NCBI GenBank assembly: GCA_035308765.1
Contig: DATGGA010000103.1
Coordinates: 1-16,663 of the forward strand
DNA: 16,663 nt
Source of the DNA: RBG-16-66-20 sp035308765
GTDB lineage: Bacteria > Pseudomonadota > Gammaproteobacteria > Burkholderiales > SG8-39
Direction of reading: 5' to 3'
Each line of letters begins with the position of its first letter. Within the stretch, counting starts at the first letter, position 1. The notes beneath the pieces were generated by a model, which was not told where the DNA came from, made no database searches, and was given only the letters and a program-made list of their open reading frames with translations. A program made the position numbers and the translations under genes. Below are positions 5,314 to 12,783 of this stretch, piece after piece.

Positions 5314-6225
5314 CTAGACGACGTGCGCCGGCGCCTGATGGCAAGCGATATCGCCGTGCTCGATCTGGATCGTCACGTGCCCGATCTCGAAGCGATGGCG
5401 CAGTTCGTGGCAGACATTATCCAGCAGCTTGTCGTCCGCCGGCGGTTCGGGCATCACCAGATGCGCCGTAAGCGCGACTTCCGTCGTGCTCATGCCCCAG
5501 ATATGCAGATCGTGCACCGCCGCCACTCCCGGCAGCCCTGCCAGGTATGCTTCGACCGTCTGCGAGTCGATGCCCGCAGGAACCGCATCCATGGCGAGCG
5601 CAAGCGATTCCCGCAGCAGGCCCCAGGTACCCCAGACGATGACGCCGCTGATCAGGATGCCGATCGCGGGATCCAGCCAGTTCCAGCCGGTCGAGAGGAT
5701 TGCCAGCCCGGCAAGCACCACGCCGAGCGATACGGCCGCGTCGGCCGCCATGTGGAGGAATGCGCCGTTGATATTCAGATCTTTCTTGCGCCCTGCCATG
5801 AAGAGGAGCGCCGAAATCGTATTAATCGCCACACCGGCGGCCGCGACCCATATAACCGTGCCGCCCTGCACCGTTTCGGGGTCGGTGAGTCGCCCGATCG
5901 ATTCCCAGGCAATGCCGCCGACAACCAGCAGCAGCACGATGGCGTTGGCAAGAGCCGCCAGGATCGAAGAGCGTCGCAGGCCGTAGGTGCGGCGCCTGGT
6001 AGGCAACGACCGGCCGAGGTGGAAAGCACTCCACGCGATCAGCAGTCCGAATACGTCGCCCAGGTTGTGGGCTGCATCGGAGAGCAACGCCAGTGAGTTC
6101 GCGGCCAATCCATAGAAAACCTCGACTGCAACGAAGCCGAGGTTGAGGGCCACTCCGACAGCAAACACTCGGTTATTGCCGGGCAGCGCGTGGGAATCAC
6201 CGTGTTCGTGGTGGTCATGCGCCAT
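5314..6225 (-). CDS. Cation diffusion facilitator, Zn2+-type exporter (CzcD/ZitB-like)
   Basis: This 303-residue inner-membrane antiporter exports divalent metal in exchange for protons. It starts with a His/Asp-rich tail (MAHDHHEHGDSH). Six transmembrane helices follow, then a cytoplasmic C-terminal domain (from about residue 205) with VHDLHIWGMSTTEVALTAHL. The transport site pairs are visible: SDAAHNLGD in helix 2 (His53, Asp57) and LHMAADAAVSLG in helix 5 (His158, Asp162). This is the His-Asp/His-Asp pattern usual for Zn/Co/Cd exporters of the CzcD and ZitB group. The start at 6225 lies 15 nt after the glmM stop with no clear Shine-Dalgarno, so it may be expressed from the glmM transcript. 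Zinc is the likeliest substrate, but cobalt or cadmium cannot be ruled out. Confidence 0.93.
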   Translation of the reverse strand: MAHDHHEHGDSHALPGNNRVFAVGVALNLGFVAVEVFYGLAANSLALLSDAAHNLGDVFGLLIAWSAFHLGRSLPTRRRTYGLRRSSILAALANAIVLLLVVGGIAWESIGRLTDPETVQGGTVIWVAAAGVAINTISALLFMAGRKKDLNINGAFLHMAADAAVSLGVVLAGLAILSTGWNWLDPAIGILISGVIVWGTWGLLRESLALAMDAVPAGIDSQTVEAYLAGLPGVAAVHDLHIWGMSTTEVALTAHLVMPEPPADDKLLDNVCHELRHRFEIGHVTIQIEHGDIACHQAPAHVV

Positions 6226-6240
6226 ATTTCAGAAACCGCA

Positions 6241-7632
6241 TCAATTCGCGGACTGGACGCGCGCCGCCTTGCGCACCGAATCGGCGATGGATTTTGCCGC
6301 GGACTCGATGGCTTCGCGCGGCTCGCCTTCGACCATCACGCGCAGCACCGGCTCCGTGCCGGAGGGCCGCAGCAGCACCCGGCCGCGGCCGTTGAGCGAG
6401 CGCTCGGCGCGCGACTGCGCATCGGCGATCGCCTGGTGCCTCTTCCAGTCGAAGCCCTTGGGCACCTCGACGTTGAGCAGCACCTGCGGAAACATGTCGA
6501 GTTCCGCAGTCAACTCGGCCAGCGACTTGCCAGATTCGCGCAAGGCGGTCAGCACCTGCAGCGCCGAAATGATGCCGTCCCCGGTGGTGTGCTTGTCGAG
6601 GCAGATGACGTGGCCGGAATTCTCGCCGCCCAGCAGCCACTTGCGCTCGCGCAGCATCTCAAGCACATAGCGGTCGCCGACGCGCGCGCGCGCGAAAGGA
6701 ATGCTCATGCCGGCCAGCGCCTGCTCGAACGCGAGGTTGGTCATCTGCGTTCCGGCTACGCCCGCGATTTTCTCCCTCGAAGCGCGGTGTTTCACGATCA
6801 CGTACAGCAGCTGGTCGCCGTCGTAGGCCCTCCCCTTGCCGTCCACCACCACCACCCGGTCGGCATCGCCGTCCAGCGCGATACCGAGATCGGCTTTCCT
6901 GCGCTTCACTTCCGCCACCAGGTTGCCGGTCGCCGTGGCGCCGAACTGGTCGTTGATATTGAAGCCGTCGGGCGTGATGCCGATCGCCGACACGTTCGCG
7001 CCCAGTTCGTGGAAGACCTTCGGCGCCACCTCGTAGGCTGCGCCATGGGCGCAGTCCACCACGATGTTCATGCCCTTCAGGTCCAGTTCGTTGGGGAATG
7101 TCGACTTGCAAAATTCGACGTAGCGTCCCTGCGCGTCGTCGACGCGGTGCGCCCGGCCGAGTTTCGACGATTCGTTGCAGCCGATCGGCTCGTCGAGCAT
7201 GCGCTCCATTTCGGCTTCGACCGCGTCGGGCTGCTTGAAGCCGTCGCGCGAGAAAAACTTGATGCCATTGTCGGCGTAGGGATTGTGCGAAGCGCTGATC
7301 ACCACGCCGGCGGAAAGCCGCAGCGCTCGCGTCAGGTAGGCGACGCCCGGGGTCGGCAGCGGGCCGCAGAGCAGCACGTCCACGCCAGCGGCGGAGAATC
7401 CCGCCTCCAGCGCCGCCTCCACCATGTAGCCCGAAATGCGCGTGTCCTTGCCGATCAGCACCGAGGGGCGCTCCGCACGCCGGTCGGCCCGCTGCTCGGC
7501 CCGCAAACCCGCGCGCCGCGCGACCATCACCCGGCCCGCCGCGTAGCCCAGCCGCAGCACGAATTCCGGCGTCATCGGTTGCTGGCCGACCGTGCCGCGC
7601 ACGCCGTCCGTGCCGAAGTATTTGCGGCTCAT
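6241..7632 (-). CDS. glmM: Phosphoglucosamine mutase GlmM
   Basis: This cytoplasmic enzyme converts glucosamine-6-phosphate to glucosamine-1-phosphate for UDP-GlcNAc, hence peptidoglycan and lipopolysaccharide. Visible landmarks are KYFGTDGVRG (4-13), the phosphoserine loop SASHNP (catalytic Ser115), the Mg loop DGDADR (254-259), the sugar loop GGENSGH, and the phosphate-binding RPSGTEP near the end. At 463 residues it is longer than the 445-residue E. coli protein. The difference is mostly an Arg/Ala-rich insert at about residues 38-56 (RRAGLRAEQRADRRAER), between the first helix and IGKDTRISG. The ATG at 7632 overlaps the folP stop as ATGA. Order folP-glmM after ftsH is the standard proteobacterial arrangement. 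Confidence 0.97.
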   Translation of the reverse strand: MSRKYFGTDGVRGTVGQQPMTPEFVLRLGYAAGRVMVARRAGLRAEQRADRRAERPSVLIGKDTRISGYMVEAALEAGFSAAGVDVLLCGPLPTPGVAYLTRALRLSAGVVISASHNPYADNGIKFFSRDGFKQPDAVEAEMERMLDEPIGCNESSKLGRAHRVDDAQGRYVEFCKSTFPNELDLKGMNIVVDCAHGAAYEVAPKVFHELGANVSAIGITPDGFNINDQFGATATGNLVAEVKRRKADLGIALDGDADRVVVVDGKGRAYDGDQLLYVIVKHRASREKIAGVAGTQMTNLAFEQALAGMSIPFARARVGDRYVLEMLRERKWLLGGENSGHVICLDKHTTGDGIISALQVLTALRESGKSLAELTAELDMFPQVLLNVEVPKGFDWKRHQAIADAQSRAERSLNGRGRVLLRPSGTEPVLRVMVEGEPREAIESAAKSIADSVRKAARVQSAN

Positions 7633-8438
7633 TTCTGCCAGGCCTGCCAGATCGCGACCACGTCCCGCGTCTCCTTCACGTCATGCACGCGCAATATTGT
7701 CGCCCCACCTTGCAAAGCGAGCAAAGCGGCCGTCAGGCTCGCCGCAAGGCGTTCGGTCACCGGCCTGCCGGTAACCGCGCCCAGCGTCGACTTGCGCGAC
7801 CAGCCTGCCGCCACGGGCAGTCCCAGGACGGCAAGCTCCGGAAGCCGCTTCAGCAGCGAAAAATTGTGCTGCACGGTCTTGCCGAAGCCGAAGCCGGGGT
7901 CGATGGTGATGCGGTCGCGCTCGATGCCGGCGATTTCGCAGGCGGCCACCCTCGTTCTCAGGTACTCGCTTACCTCGGCGACGACATCCCCATAGCTGGG
8001 ATCCTGCTGCATGGTCGCGGGATCGCCCTTCTTGTGCATCAGGCACACAGCGCAATCGCCGTCGGCCACCGCGTCCAGCGCGCCCGGCGCCGTCAGCGCC
8101 TCGATGTCGTTGATCATCGAGGCGCCTTCGGCAAGAACGGCGCGCATCACCGACGGCCTTCGCGTGTCCACGGAAACGGGTACGTCTTTCAGGGCTTTTA
8201 ATACAGGGACGACACGATCGAGTTCTTCGCGTTCCGCAACGACCTGGGCACCAGGCCGTGAGGACTCGCCACCGATATCGAGAATATCGGCACCCTCCTC
8301 AATCAGCCGGCGGCCATGCGCGATGGCTGCCTGCGGATCGAGGAACTTGCCGCCGTCGGAAAAGGAATCGGGCGTGACGTTCACCACGCCCATGATCAGC
8401 GGACGATCCAGCGGCAGGAGAAAACCGCCGCAGCGCAA
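7629..8438 (-). CDS. folP: Dihydropteroate synthase FolP
   Basis: This TIM-barrel enzyme joins p-aminobenzoate to dihydropterin pyrophosphate in folate synthesis and is the sulfonamide target. Visible are MGVVNVTPDSFSDGG (first strand and pterin/Mg loop), ILDIGGESSRPGA, SVDTRRPSVM, MINDIEAL, IDPGFGFGKT and GWSRKS, in the expected order. The start is uncertain. Family N-termini begin a dozen or so residues before MGVVNVTPDSF, and no ATG or GTG is there. I used the TTG at 8438 (giving MRCGGFLLPLDRP), 9 nt past the ftsH stop. The long frame running back into ftsH is rejected as it reads ftsH out of frame. The length is then 269 residues, normal for the family. Its stop overlaps the glmM start. 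Confidence 0.95.
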   Translation of the reverse strand: MRCGGFLLPLDRPLIMGVVNVTPDSFSDGGKFLDPQAAIAHGRRLIEEGADILDIGGESSRPGAQVVAEREELDRVVPVLKALKDVPVSVDTRRPSVMRAVLAEGASMINDIEALTAPGALDAVADGDCAVCLMHKKGDPATMQQDPSYGDVVAEVSEYLRTRVAACEIAGIERDRITIDPGFGFGKTVQHNFSLLKRLPELAVLGLPVAAGWSRKSTLGAVTGRPVTERLAASLTAALLALQGGATILRVHDVKETRDVVAIWQAWQK

Positions 8439-8446
8439 GACCCCGT

Positions 8447-10333
8447 TCAGGCGCTCGGGGCCGGGGCGGTCGCGCCCTGCGCGCCGTCGGTCGGGGCGCT
8501 TGGCGGCACGCTGACCGACGCGCTGACCTTCGGCGAGCGCGGCGGCTTGCCCGCCATGATGTCGGCGATCTGGTCGGCGTCGATGGTCTCCCATTCGAGC
8601 AGCGCCTTGGTCATCGCCTCGATCTTGTCGCGGTTCTCGTCGATGATCTTGTAGGCCACCGCGTACTGCTCGTCGATGATGCGGCGGATCTCCGCGTCGA
8701 CCTTCTGCAGCGTCGCCTCCGACACGTTCTTGTGCGTGGTGATCGAGCGGCCGAGGAACACCTCGCCGTCGTTCTCGGCGTAGACCATCGGCCCGAGCGC
8801 GTCGGACATGCCGAAGCGAGTCACCATGTCGCGCGCGAGCTGCGTCGCGCGCTCGAAATCGTTGGCTGCGCCGGTGGAAATGTCGGACACGAACAGTTCT
8901 TCGGCGATGCGGCCGCCGAACATGAAGCTGATCTGCGCCAGCATCTGCTTCTTGTAGTGGCTGAGGCGGTCGCGCTCCGGAAGGATCCAGGTCAGTCCCA
9001 GCGCGCGGCCGCGCGGCATGATGGTGACCTTGTGCACCGGGTCGATGCCAGGCAGCATCCCACCGACGATCGCATGCCCCGACTCGTGGTAGGCCGTGGC
9101 GCGCCGCTCTTCCTCGGTGATCACCATGGACTTGCGCTCCGGCCCCATGAACACCTTGTCCTTGGCGTGCTCGAAGTCCTCCATGTCCACCAGGCGCTTG
9201 TTCTTGCGCGCGGCGAACAGCGCCGCTTCGTTGACGAGGTTGGCGAGATCGGCCCCCGACATGCCGGGCGTGCCGCGGGCGATGATGTCCGCCTTGACGT
9301 CGGGCGCGAGCGGCACCTTGCGCATGTGCACGAGGAGAATCTGCTCGCGGCCACGGATGTCCGGCAGCGGCACCACCACCTGGCGGTCGAAACGGCCCGG
9401 CCTGAGCAGCGCCGGATCGAGCACGTCAGGGCGGTTGGTCGCCGCGATCACGATCACGCCCATGGTGCCTTCGAAGCCGTCCATCTCCACGAGCAGCTGG
9501 TTCAGCGTCTGCTCGCGCTCGTCGTTGCCGCCGCCGAGGCCGGCGCCGCGCTGACGGCCGACGGCGTCGATTTCATCGATGAACACGATGCAGGGCGCGT
9601 GCTTCTTCGCCTGCTCGAACATGTCGCGCACGCGCGCCGCGCCGACGCCGACGAACATCTCGACGAAATCGGAACCGGAAATTGAAAAGAAAGGCACTTT
9701 CGCCTCGCCCGCGATGGCGCGCGCGAGCAGCGTCTTGCCGGTGCCCGGGTTGCCGACCATCAGCACGCCGCGCGGGATGCGCCCGCCCAGCTTCTGGAAC
9801 TTGGTCGGATCGCGCAGGAAGTCGACAAGTTCCGAGACTTCCTCTTTGGCTTCCTCGCAGCCGGCGACGTCGGCGAACGTCACCGTGTTGCTCGAGTCGT
9901 CGAGCATGCGCGCGCGCGACTTGCCGAAGCTGAACGCGCCGCCGCGCCCGCCGCCCTGCATCTGGCGCATGAAGAAGATCCAGACCCCGATCAGCAGCAG
10001 CATCGGGAACCAGGAAACGAAGATGTTCATGAGCAGCGACGGCTCTTCCTCTGGCTTCGCCTCCACCTTGACGCCGTACTTGAGCAGGTCGGAAACCAGC
10101 CAGATGTCGCCGGGTGAGTAGCTCACCACGCTCTTGCCCTCGGTGGTGATCGCCTTGAGCTGGCGGCCTTCGATCGTCACCTTGGCGATGCGCCCGGCCT
10201 TCACCTCTTCCAGGAATTGCGAATACTCCAGGGGCGAGCGCGCCGCCTGGCGGGTGTTGAACTGGTTGAACACGGTCATCAGCACCAGCCCGATGACGAG
10301 CCAGATGACCAGGTTTTTAAGCATGTTGTTCAA
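8447..10333 (-). CDS. ftsH: ATP-dependent zinc metalloprotease FtsH
   Basis: This inner-membrane AAA+ protease degrades misfolded membrane proteins and short-lived regulators such as LpxC in E. coli. Two transmembrane helices (about 7-25 and 103-122) flank a periplasmic domain. The AAA domain has Walker A GNPGTGKT (194-201), Walker B FIDEID (251-256) and the second-region RPGRFDR (311-317). The peptidase site is HESGH (416-420), with the third ligand region further on near SDISTGAANDFERA. Walker A reads Asn where FtsH usually has Pro, but still fits GxxGxGKT. The start is a TTG at 10333, seven bases after a good AAGGAG. The ATG three codons later is the alternative. A Pro/Ser/Ala-rich tail (last 25 or so residues) ends 9 nt before folP. 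Length 628 residues is normal. Confidence 0.97.
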   Translation of the reverse strand: MNNMLKNLVIWLVIGLVLMTVFNQFNTRQAARSPLEYSQFLEEVKAGRIAKVTIEGRQLKAITTEGKSVVSYSPGDIWLVSDLLKYGVKVEAKPEEEPSLLMNIFVSWFPMLLLIGVWIFFMRQMQGGGRGGAFSFGKSRARMLDDSSNTVTFADVAGCEEAKEEVSELVDFLRDPTKFQKLGGRIPRGVLMVGNPGTGKTLLARAIAGEAKVPFFSISGSDFVEMFVGVGAARVRDMFEQAKKHAPCIVFIDEIDAVGRQRGAGLGGGNDEREQTLNQLLVEMDGFEGTMGVIVIAATNRPDVLDPALLRPGRFDRQVVVPLPDIRGREQILLVHMRKVPLAPDVKADIIARGTPGMSGADLANLVNEAALFAARKNKRLVDMEDFEHAKDKVFMGPERKSMVITEEERRATAYHESGHAIVGGMLPGIDPVHKVTIMPRGRALGLTWILPERDRLSHYKKQMLAQISFMFGGRIAEELFVSDISTGAANDFERATQLARDMVTRFGMSDALGPMVYAENDGEVFLGRSITTHKNVSEATLQKVDAEIRRIIDEQYAVAYKIIDENRDKIEAMTKALLEWETIDADQIADIMAGKPPRSPKVSASVSVPPSAPTDGAQGATAPAPSA

Positions 10334-10340
10334 GGACTTG

Positions 10341-10346
10341 CTCCTT
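10341..10346 (-). promoter_or_regulatory. Shine-Dalgarno of ftsH, supporting the TTG start
   Basis: AAGGAG on the minus strand lies seven bases before the TTG at 10333-10331 and sixteen before the in-frame ATG at 10324. The spacing favours the TTG as the initiation codon. A weak start codon with a strong ribosome site is compatible with limited FtsH synthesis. Confidence 0.7.
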
Positions 10347-10356
10347 CAGCGAAGCA

Positions 10357-10983
10357 CTATTGTATGCCCTTCAGACCCCGGGCGAGCAGGTAGGTTTCTC
10401 GGGATTCCTCCCGCGACGCTGCGGGCTTGAGCGTCCTGACCTGGCGGAATGACGCCTTCATCTCCTTGAGCAGGCCGGCGAACTCCTCTCCATGAAACAC
10501 TTTTACAAGAAATGCCCCTTCCGGCTGCAGCTGCGAACGGCAGAAATCTATCGCCACGGACACCAGCTCTGTCGCCCGCGCCTGGTCTGCCGAGGCGATT
10601 CCCGAGATATTCGGCGACATATCGGACAGCACCACGTCGGCCTGAAGCCCGTCCAGCGCCGTTACGAGCTCCGCCTGCATCGCCTGCTCCCGGAAATCTC
10701 CGCGGAACACCGTTACATCCGACATGGGGGCGATTTCCAGCAAGTCAACCGCGATTACCTTGCCTCCGGGCATGACCCTGGAGGCCGCGACCTGGCACCA
10801 GCCGCCGGGCGCCGCTCCGAGATCGACCACCCGCATGCCGGGCCTGAACAGGCGGTCGCGCTTGTCCACCTCGATGAGCTTGAACGCGGCGCGCGAGCGA
10901 TATCCTTCCGTGCGCGCCTTGCGCACATAAGGGTCCTTTACGTGCCGCTCCAACCAGCTGTTGCTTGATTTGCTGCGCGCCAT
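10357..10983 (-). CDS. rlmE: 23S rRNA 2'-O-methyltransferase RlmE (FtsJ/RrmJ)
   Basis: This 208-residue S-adenosylmethionine-dependent enzyme methylates U2552 of the 23S rRNA A-loop late in 50S assembly. The cofactor loop DLGAAPGGW (54-62) is clear. The catalytic K-D-K-E tetrad can be placed at Lys35 (AAFKLIEVD), Asp121 (LSDMSPN), Lys161 (FLVKVFHG) and Glu196 (ESRETYLLA). The start is the ATG at 10983 (MARSKSSNSWLERH), only 13 bp from the divergent yhbY start. No Shine-Dalgarno is evident. It is followed by ftsH after 23 nt, the usual rlmE-ftsH pair. Confidence 0.97.
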   Translation of the reverse strand: MARSKSSNSWLERHVKDPYVRKARTEGYRSRAAFKLIEVDKRDRLFRPGMRVVDLGAAPGGWCQVAASRVMPGGKVIAVDLLEIAPMSDVTVFRGDFREQAMQAELVTALDGLQADVVLSDMSPNISGIASADQARATELVSVAIDFCRSQLQPEGAFLVKVFHGEEFAGLLKEMKASFRQVRTLKPAASREESRETYLLARGLKGIQ

Positions 10984-10990
10984 CTAAAGT
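10961..10990 (+). promoter_or_regulatory. Possible promoter of yhbY inside the rlmE 5' end
   Basis: TTGCTT (10961-10966) and TAAAGT (10985-10990) are separated by 18 bp on the plus strand. The predicted transcript start lies within about a base of the yhbY ATG at 10997, and there is no Shine-Dalgarno in the 13-bp gap. If used, the mRNA would be nearly leaderless. This is a weak consensus match offered because any yhbY promoter must lie inside or beside rlmE. Confidence 0.3.
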
Positions 10991-10996
10991 GCGTCC

Positions 10997-11278
10997 ATGG
11001 ACGAATTGTCTCCCATCGAGCGCAAGAAACTGAAAGCGCGCGCGCACGCGCTAAATCCCATCCTCCACCTTGGCGGCAAGGGATTGACCGAAGCGGTCAT
11101 CGCCGAGATCGGCCGCGCACTCACGGCCCATGAACTGATCAAGGTGCGCGCCGGCAGCATGGAGCGCGCCGAGCGCGAGGCCGCTCTGGCGGAGATCTGC
11201 GCCAAGCTGGACGCCCAGCCGGTGCAGCACATCGGCAAAGTCCTGGTCGTCTACCGAAGGAGATCCGAAGAGCCCTGA
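10997..11278 (+). CDS. yhbY: YhbY-type RNA-binding protein (CRM domain), ribosome assembly factor
   Basis: This 93-residue single-domain CRM protein binds pre-50S particles. Visible are the basic N-terminal helix (ERKKLKARAHALNPILHLG), the GxxG RNA-binding loop GGKG (26-29), LTEAVIAEIGRAL, ELIKVRAG and the final strand IGKVLVVYRR. Length and order match the E. coli YhbY family. It diverges from rlmE, as in many proteobacteria. The start ATG at 10997 has no obvious Shine-Dalgarno. The last 28 nt overlap the 3' end of the outer-membrane-factor gene on the other strand. Confidence 0.95.
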   Translation: MDELSPIERKKLKARAHALNPILHLGGKGLTEAVIAEIGRALTAHELIKVRAGSMERAEREAALAEICAKLDAQPVQHIGKVLVVYRRRSEEP

Positions 11279-12777
11279 GCGCCTGGGCCTGTCGCGTTGT
11301 CCGGGCTGTTGTCGCCGGACACCACGCCATGCCGGTTCCACCACCCGCCACCCAGTGCCTGGAACAGCGCGGCCGTGTCCGCGTAGCGCGCTGCGCGCGC
11401 CTGGGCGAGGCTCACCACCGACTGCTGATAGGCCTGCTGCGCGAGCAGCAGCGCCAACCGGCTCGTGGCTCCGAGGCGCACCTGCACCTTGGCCAGCTCG
11501 AGGCTGCGGAATGCAGCGCGCTCGGCGTGCGCATTTGCCTTCAGGCCTTCCGCGTCGTACTGAAGCGCGCGCAGTGTGTCGGCCACGTTTTCGAACGCTG
11601 CCAGGACCGCGCTGCGATATTGCGCCCCCGCCTGGTCGAGTGCCGCCTCGGCCGCGCGCTTCCGGTGCAGCAGCGTCCCGCCGGCGAACAGCGTCTGCGT
11701 AATGCTCGCGCCCGCGATCCAGAACGCGGCGCCGGCTGTGCCAAGCTGCGCTCCCGACGACGCAATGCTGCCCACGCCTGCAGCGAGGTTGAACTGCGGC
11801 AGCATGTTGGCGACCGCGACGCCGACCTGTGCGCTAGCGGCATGCATCTGCGCCTCGGCAGCCCGGACATCTGGGCGCTGCTCCACCAGCTTCGAGGGCA
11901 GGCTGACGGGAAGTTCCAGCGGCAACTGGATCGAATCGAGATCAAATCTCTGCGCCGGCTCGTCGGCGGGAAACCGGCCCGTGAGTGCCGCCAGAAGGTT
12001 GCGCTGTTGCGCCAGCAGCTTCTTGAGCGGCGGCACTGCCGCCTGTGTCTGCGCCAGCGCCGCTTCCTGCGCCTGCACGTCCGACATCGCGATCGCACCC
12101 AGGTCAAGCTGGCGCTGCGACAACTCGAGCAGCTCGGCCGCGCCCTTGATCACCTCCTCGAGCGCCGCAATCTGCGCGCGCAACGACGCTTCCTGCACCG
12201 CGGCGTTGACCACGTTCGTGGCGAGCGTGACGTAGGTGGCCTCGAGCTGGAACCGCTGCCACTCCGCCTGAGCGCGCAACGATTCGACCTGCCGCCGGTT
12301 TCCGCCAAATACATCGGGCGCGTAGGACACCGTCACCTGCGCCGTGTACAGGTTGAAGATCGTCGCATTGGAATTGAGTGCCGGCGCCAGCACCCCGGAC
12401 TGCTTCTGACGGGTCGGCTGGTAGTTGGCCTGGACGGTCGGAAAGAAGAAACCCTGCTGCGCGGATACGTTTTCCATCGCAACCCGCAGCGCCGCCTGCG
12501 CTGCCTGCAGGTCGGGGTTGGCCTTGAACGCGCGCTCGATCAGTGCATTGAGCTCAGGCGAACGGAACAGAGTCCACCACTGCCCCGGAATGTCCATGTC
12601 CTGTACGAAGCGTTGCGCGTCGCCGCCCGATACCTCGGCCGTGGCGGTCTGGGCGGGAAGCGGCTCGGGCGTATAGCCCGCCGCCTCTGGTGCGGCCGGA
12701 CGTACGAAGTCGGGACCTGCCGCGCAACCCGCTAGAGCAAGGACCATGACGGCAAGATGATTGGCGAGCGGCTTCAT
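11251..12777 (-). CDS. RND efflux outer-membrane factor (OprM/NodT/CusC family lipoprotein)
   Basis: This 508-residue protein forms the TolC-like outer-membrane tunnel of the RND pump encoded upstream. A lipoprotein signal ends in LALAGC (Cys18), followed by Ala, which favours outer-membrane sorting. Two outer-membrane-efflux repeats are seen. The first runs from about ELNALIERAFKANPDLQAAQAALR (near 75-98) and the second starts near LVEQRPDVRAAEAQMHAA. Each has long Ala/Gln-rich helices. The core ends at ALGGGWWNR; a Ser/Gly/Asp-rich tail of about 25 residues follows, encoded over the 3' end of yhbY. It begins 6 nt after the permease stop, so the order is adaptor-permease-tunnel. Family is secure; the metal or drug exported is set by the permease. 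Confidence 0.93.
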   Translation of the reverse strand: MKPLANHLAVMVLALAGCAAGPDFVRPAAPEAAGYTPEPLPAQTATAEVSGGDAQRFVQDMDIPGQWWTLFRSPELNALIERAFKANPDLQAAQAALRVAMENVSAQQGFFFPTVQANYQPTRQKQSGVLAPALNSNATIFNLYTAQVTVSYAPDVFGGNRRQVESLRAQAEWQRFQLEATYVTLATNVVNAAVQEASLRAQIAALEEVIKGAAELLELSQRQLDLGAIAMSDVQAQEAALAQTQAAVPPLKKLLAQQRNLLAALTGRFPADEPAQRFDLDSIQLPLELPVSLPSKLVEQRPDVRAAEAQMHAASAQVGVAVANMLPQFNLAAGVGSIASSGAQLGTAGAAFWIAGASITQTLFAGGTLLHRKRAAEAALDQAGAQYRSAVLAAFENVADTLRALQYDAEGLKANAHAERAAFRSLELAKVQVRLGATSRLALLLAQQAYQQSVVSLAQARAARYADTAALFQALGGGWWNRHGVVSGDNSPDNATGPGAQGSSDLLR

Positions 12778-12783
12778 TCGCGC

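Noticed and set aside
6190..7995. A 601-codon open frame on the plus strand
   Set aside because: It is antisense to glmM and part of folP, with the same low-complexity Arg/His composition; the opposing genes have clear domains.
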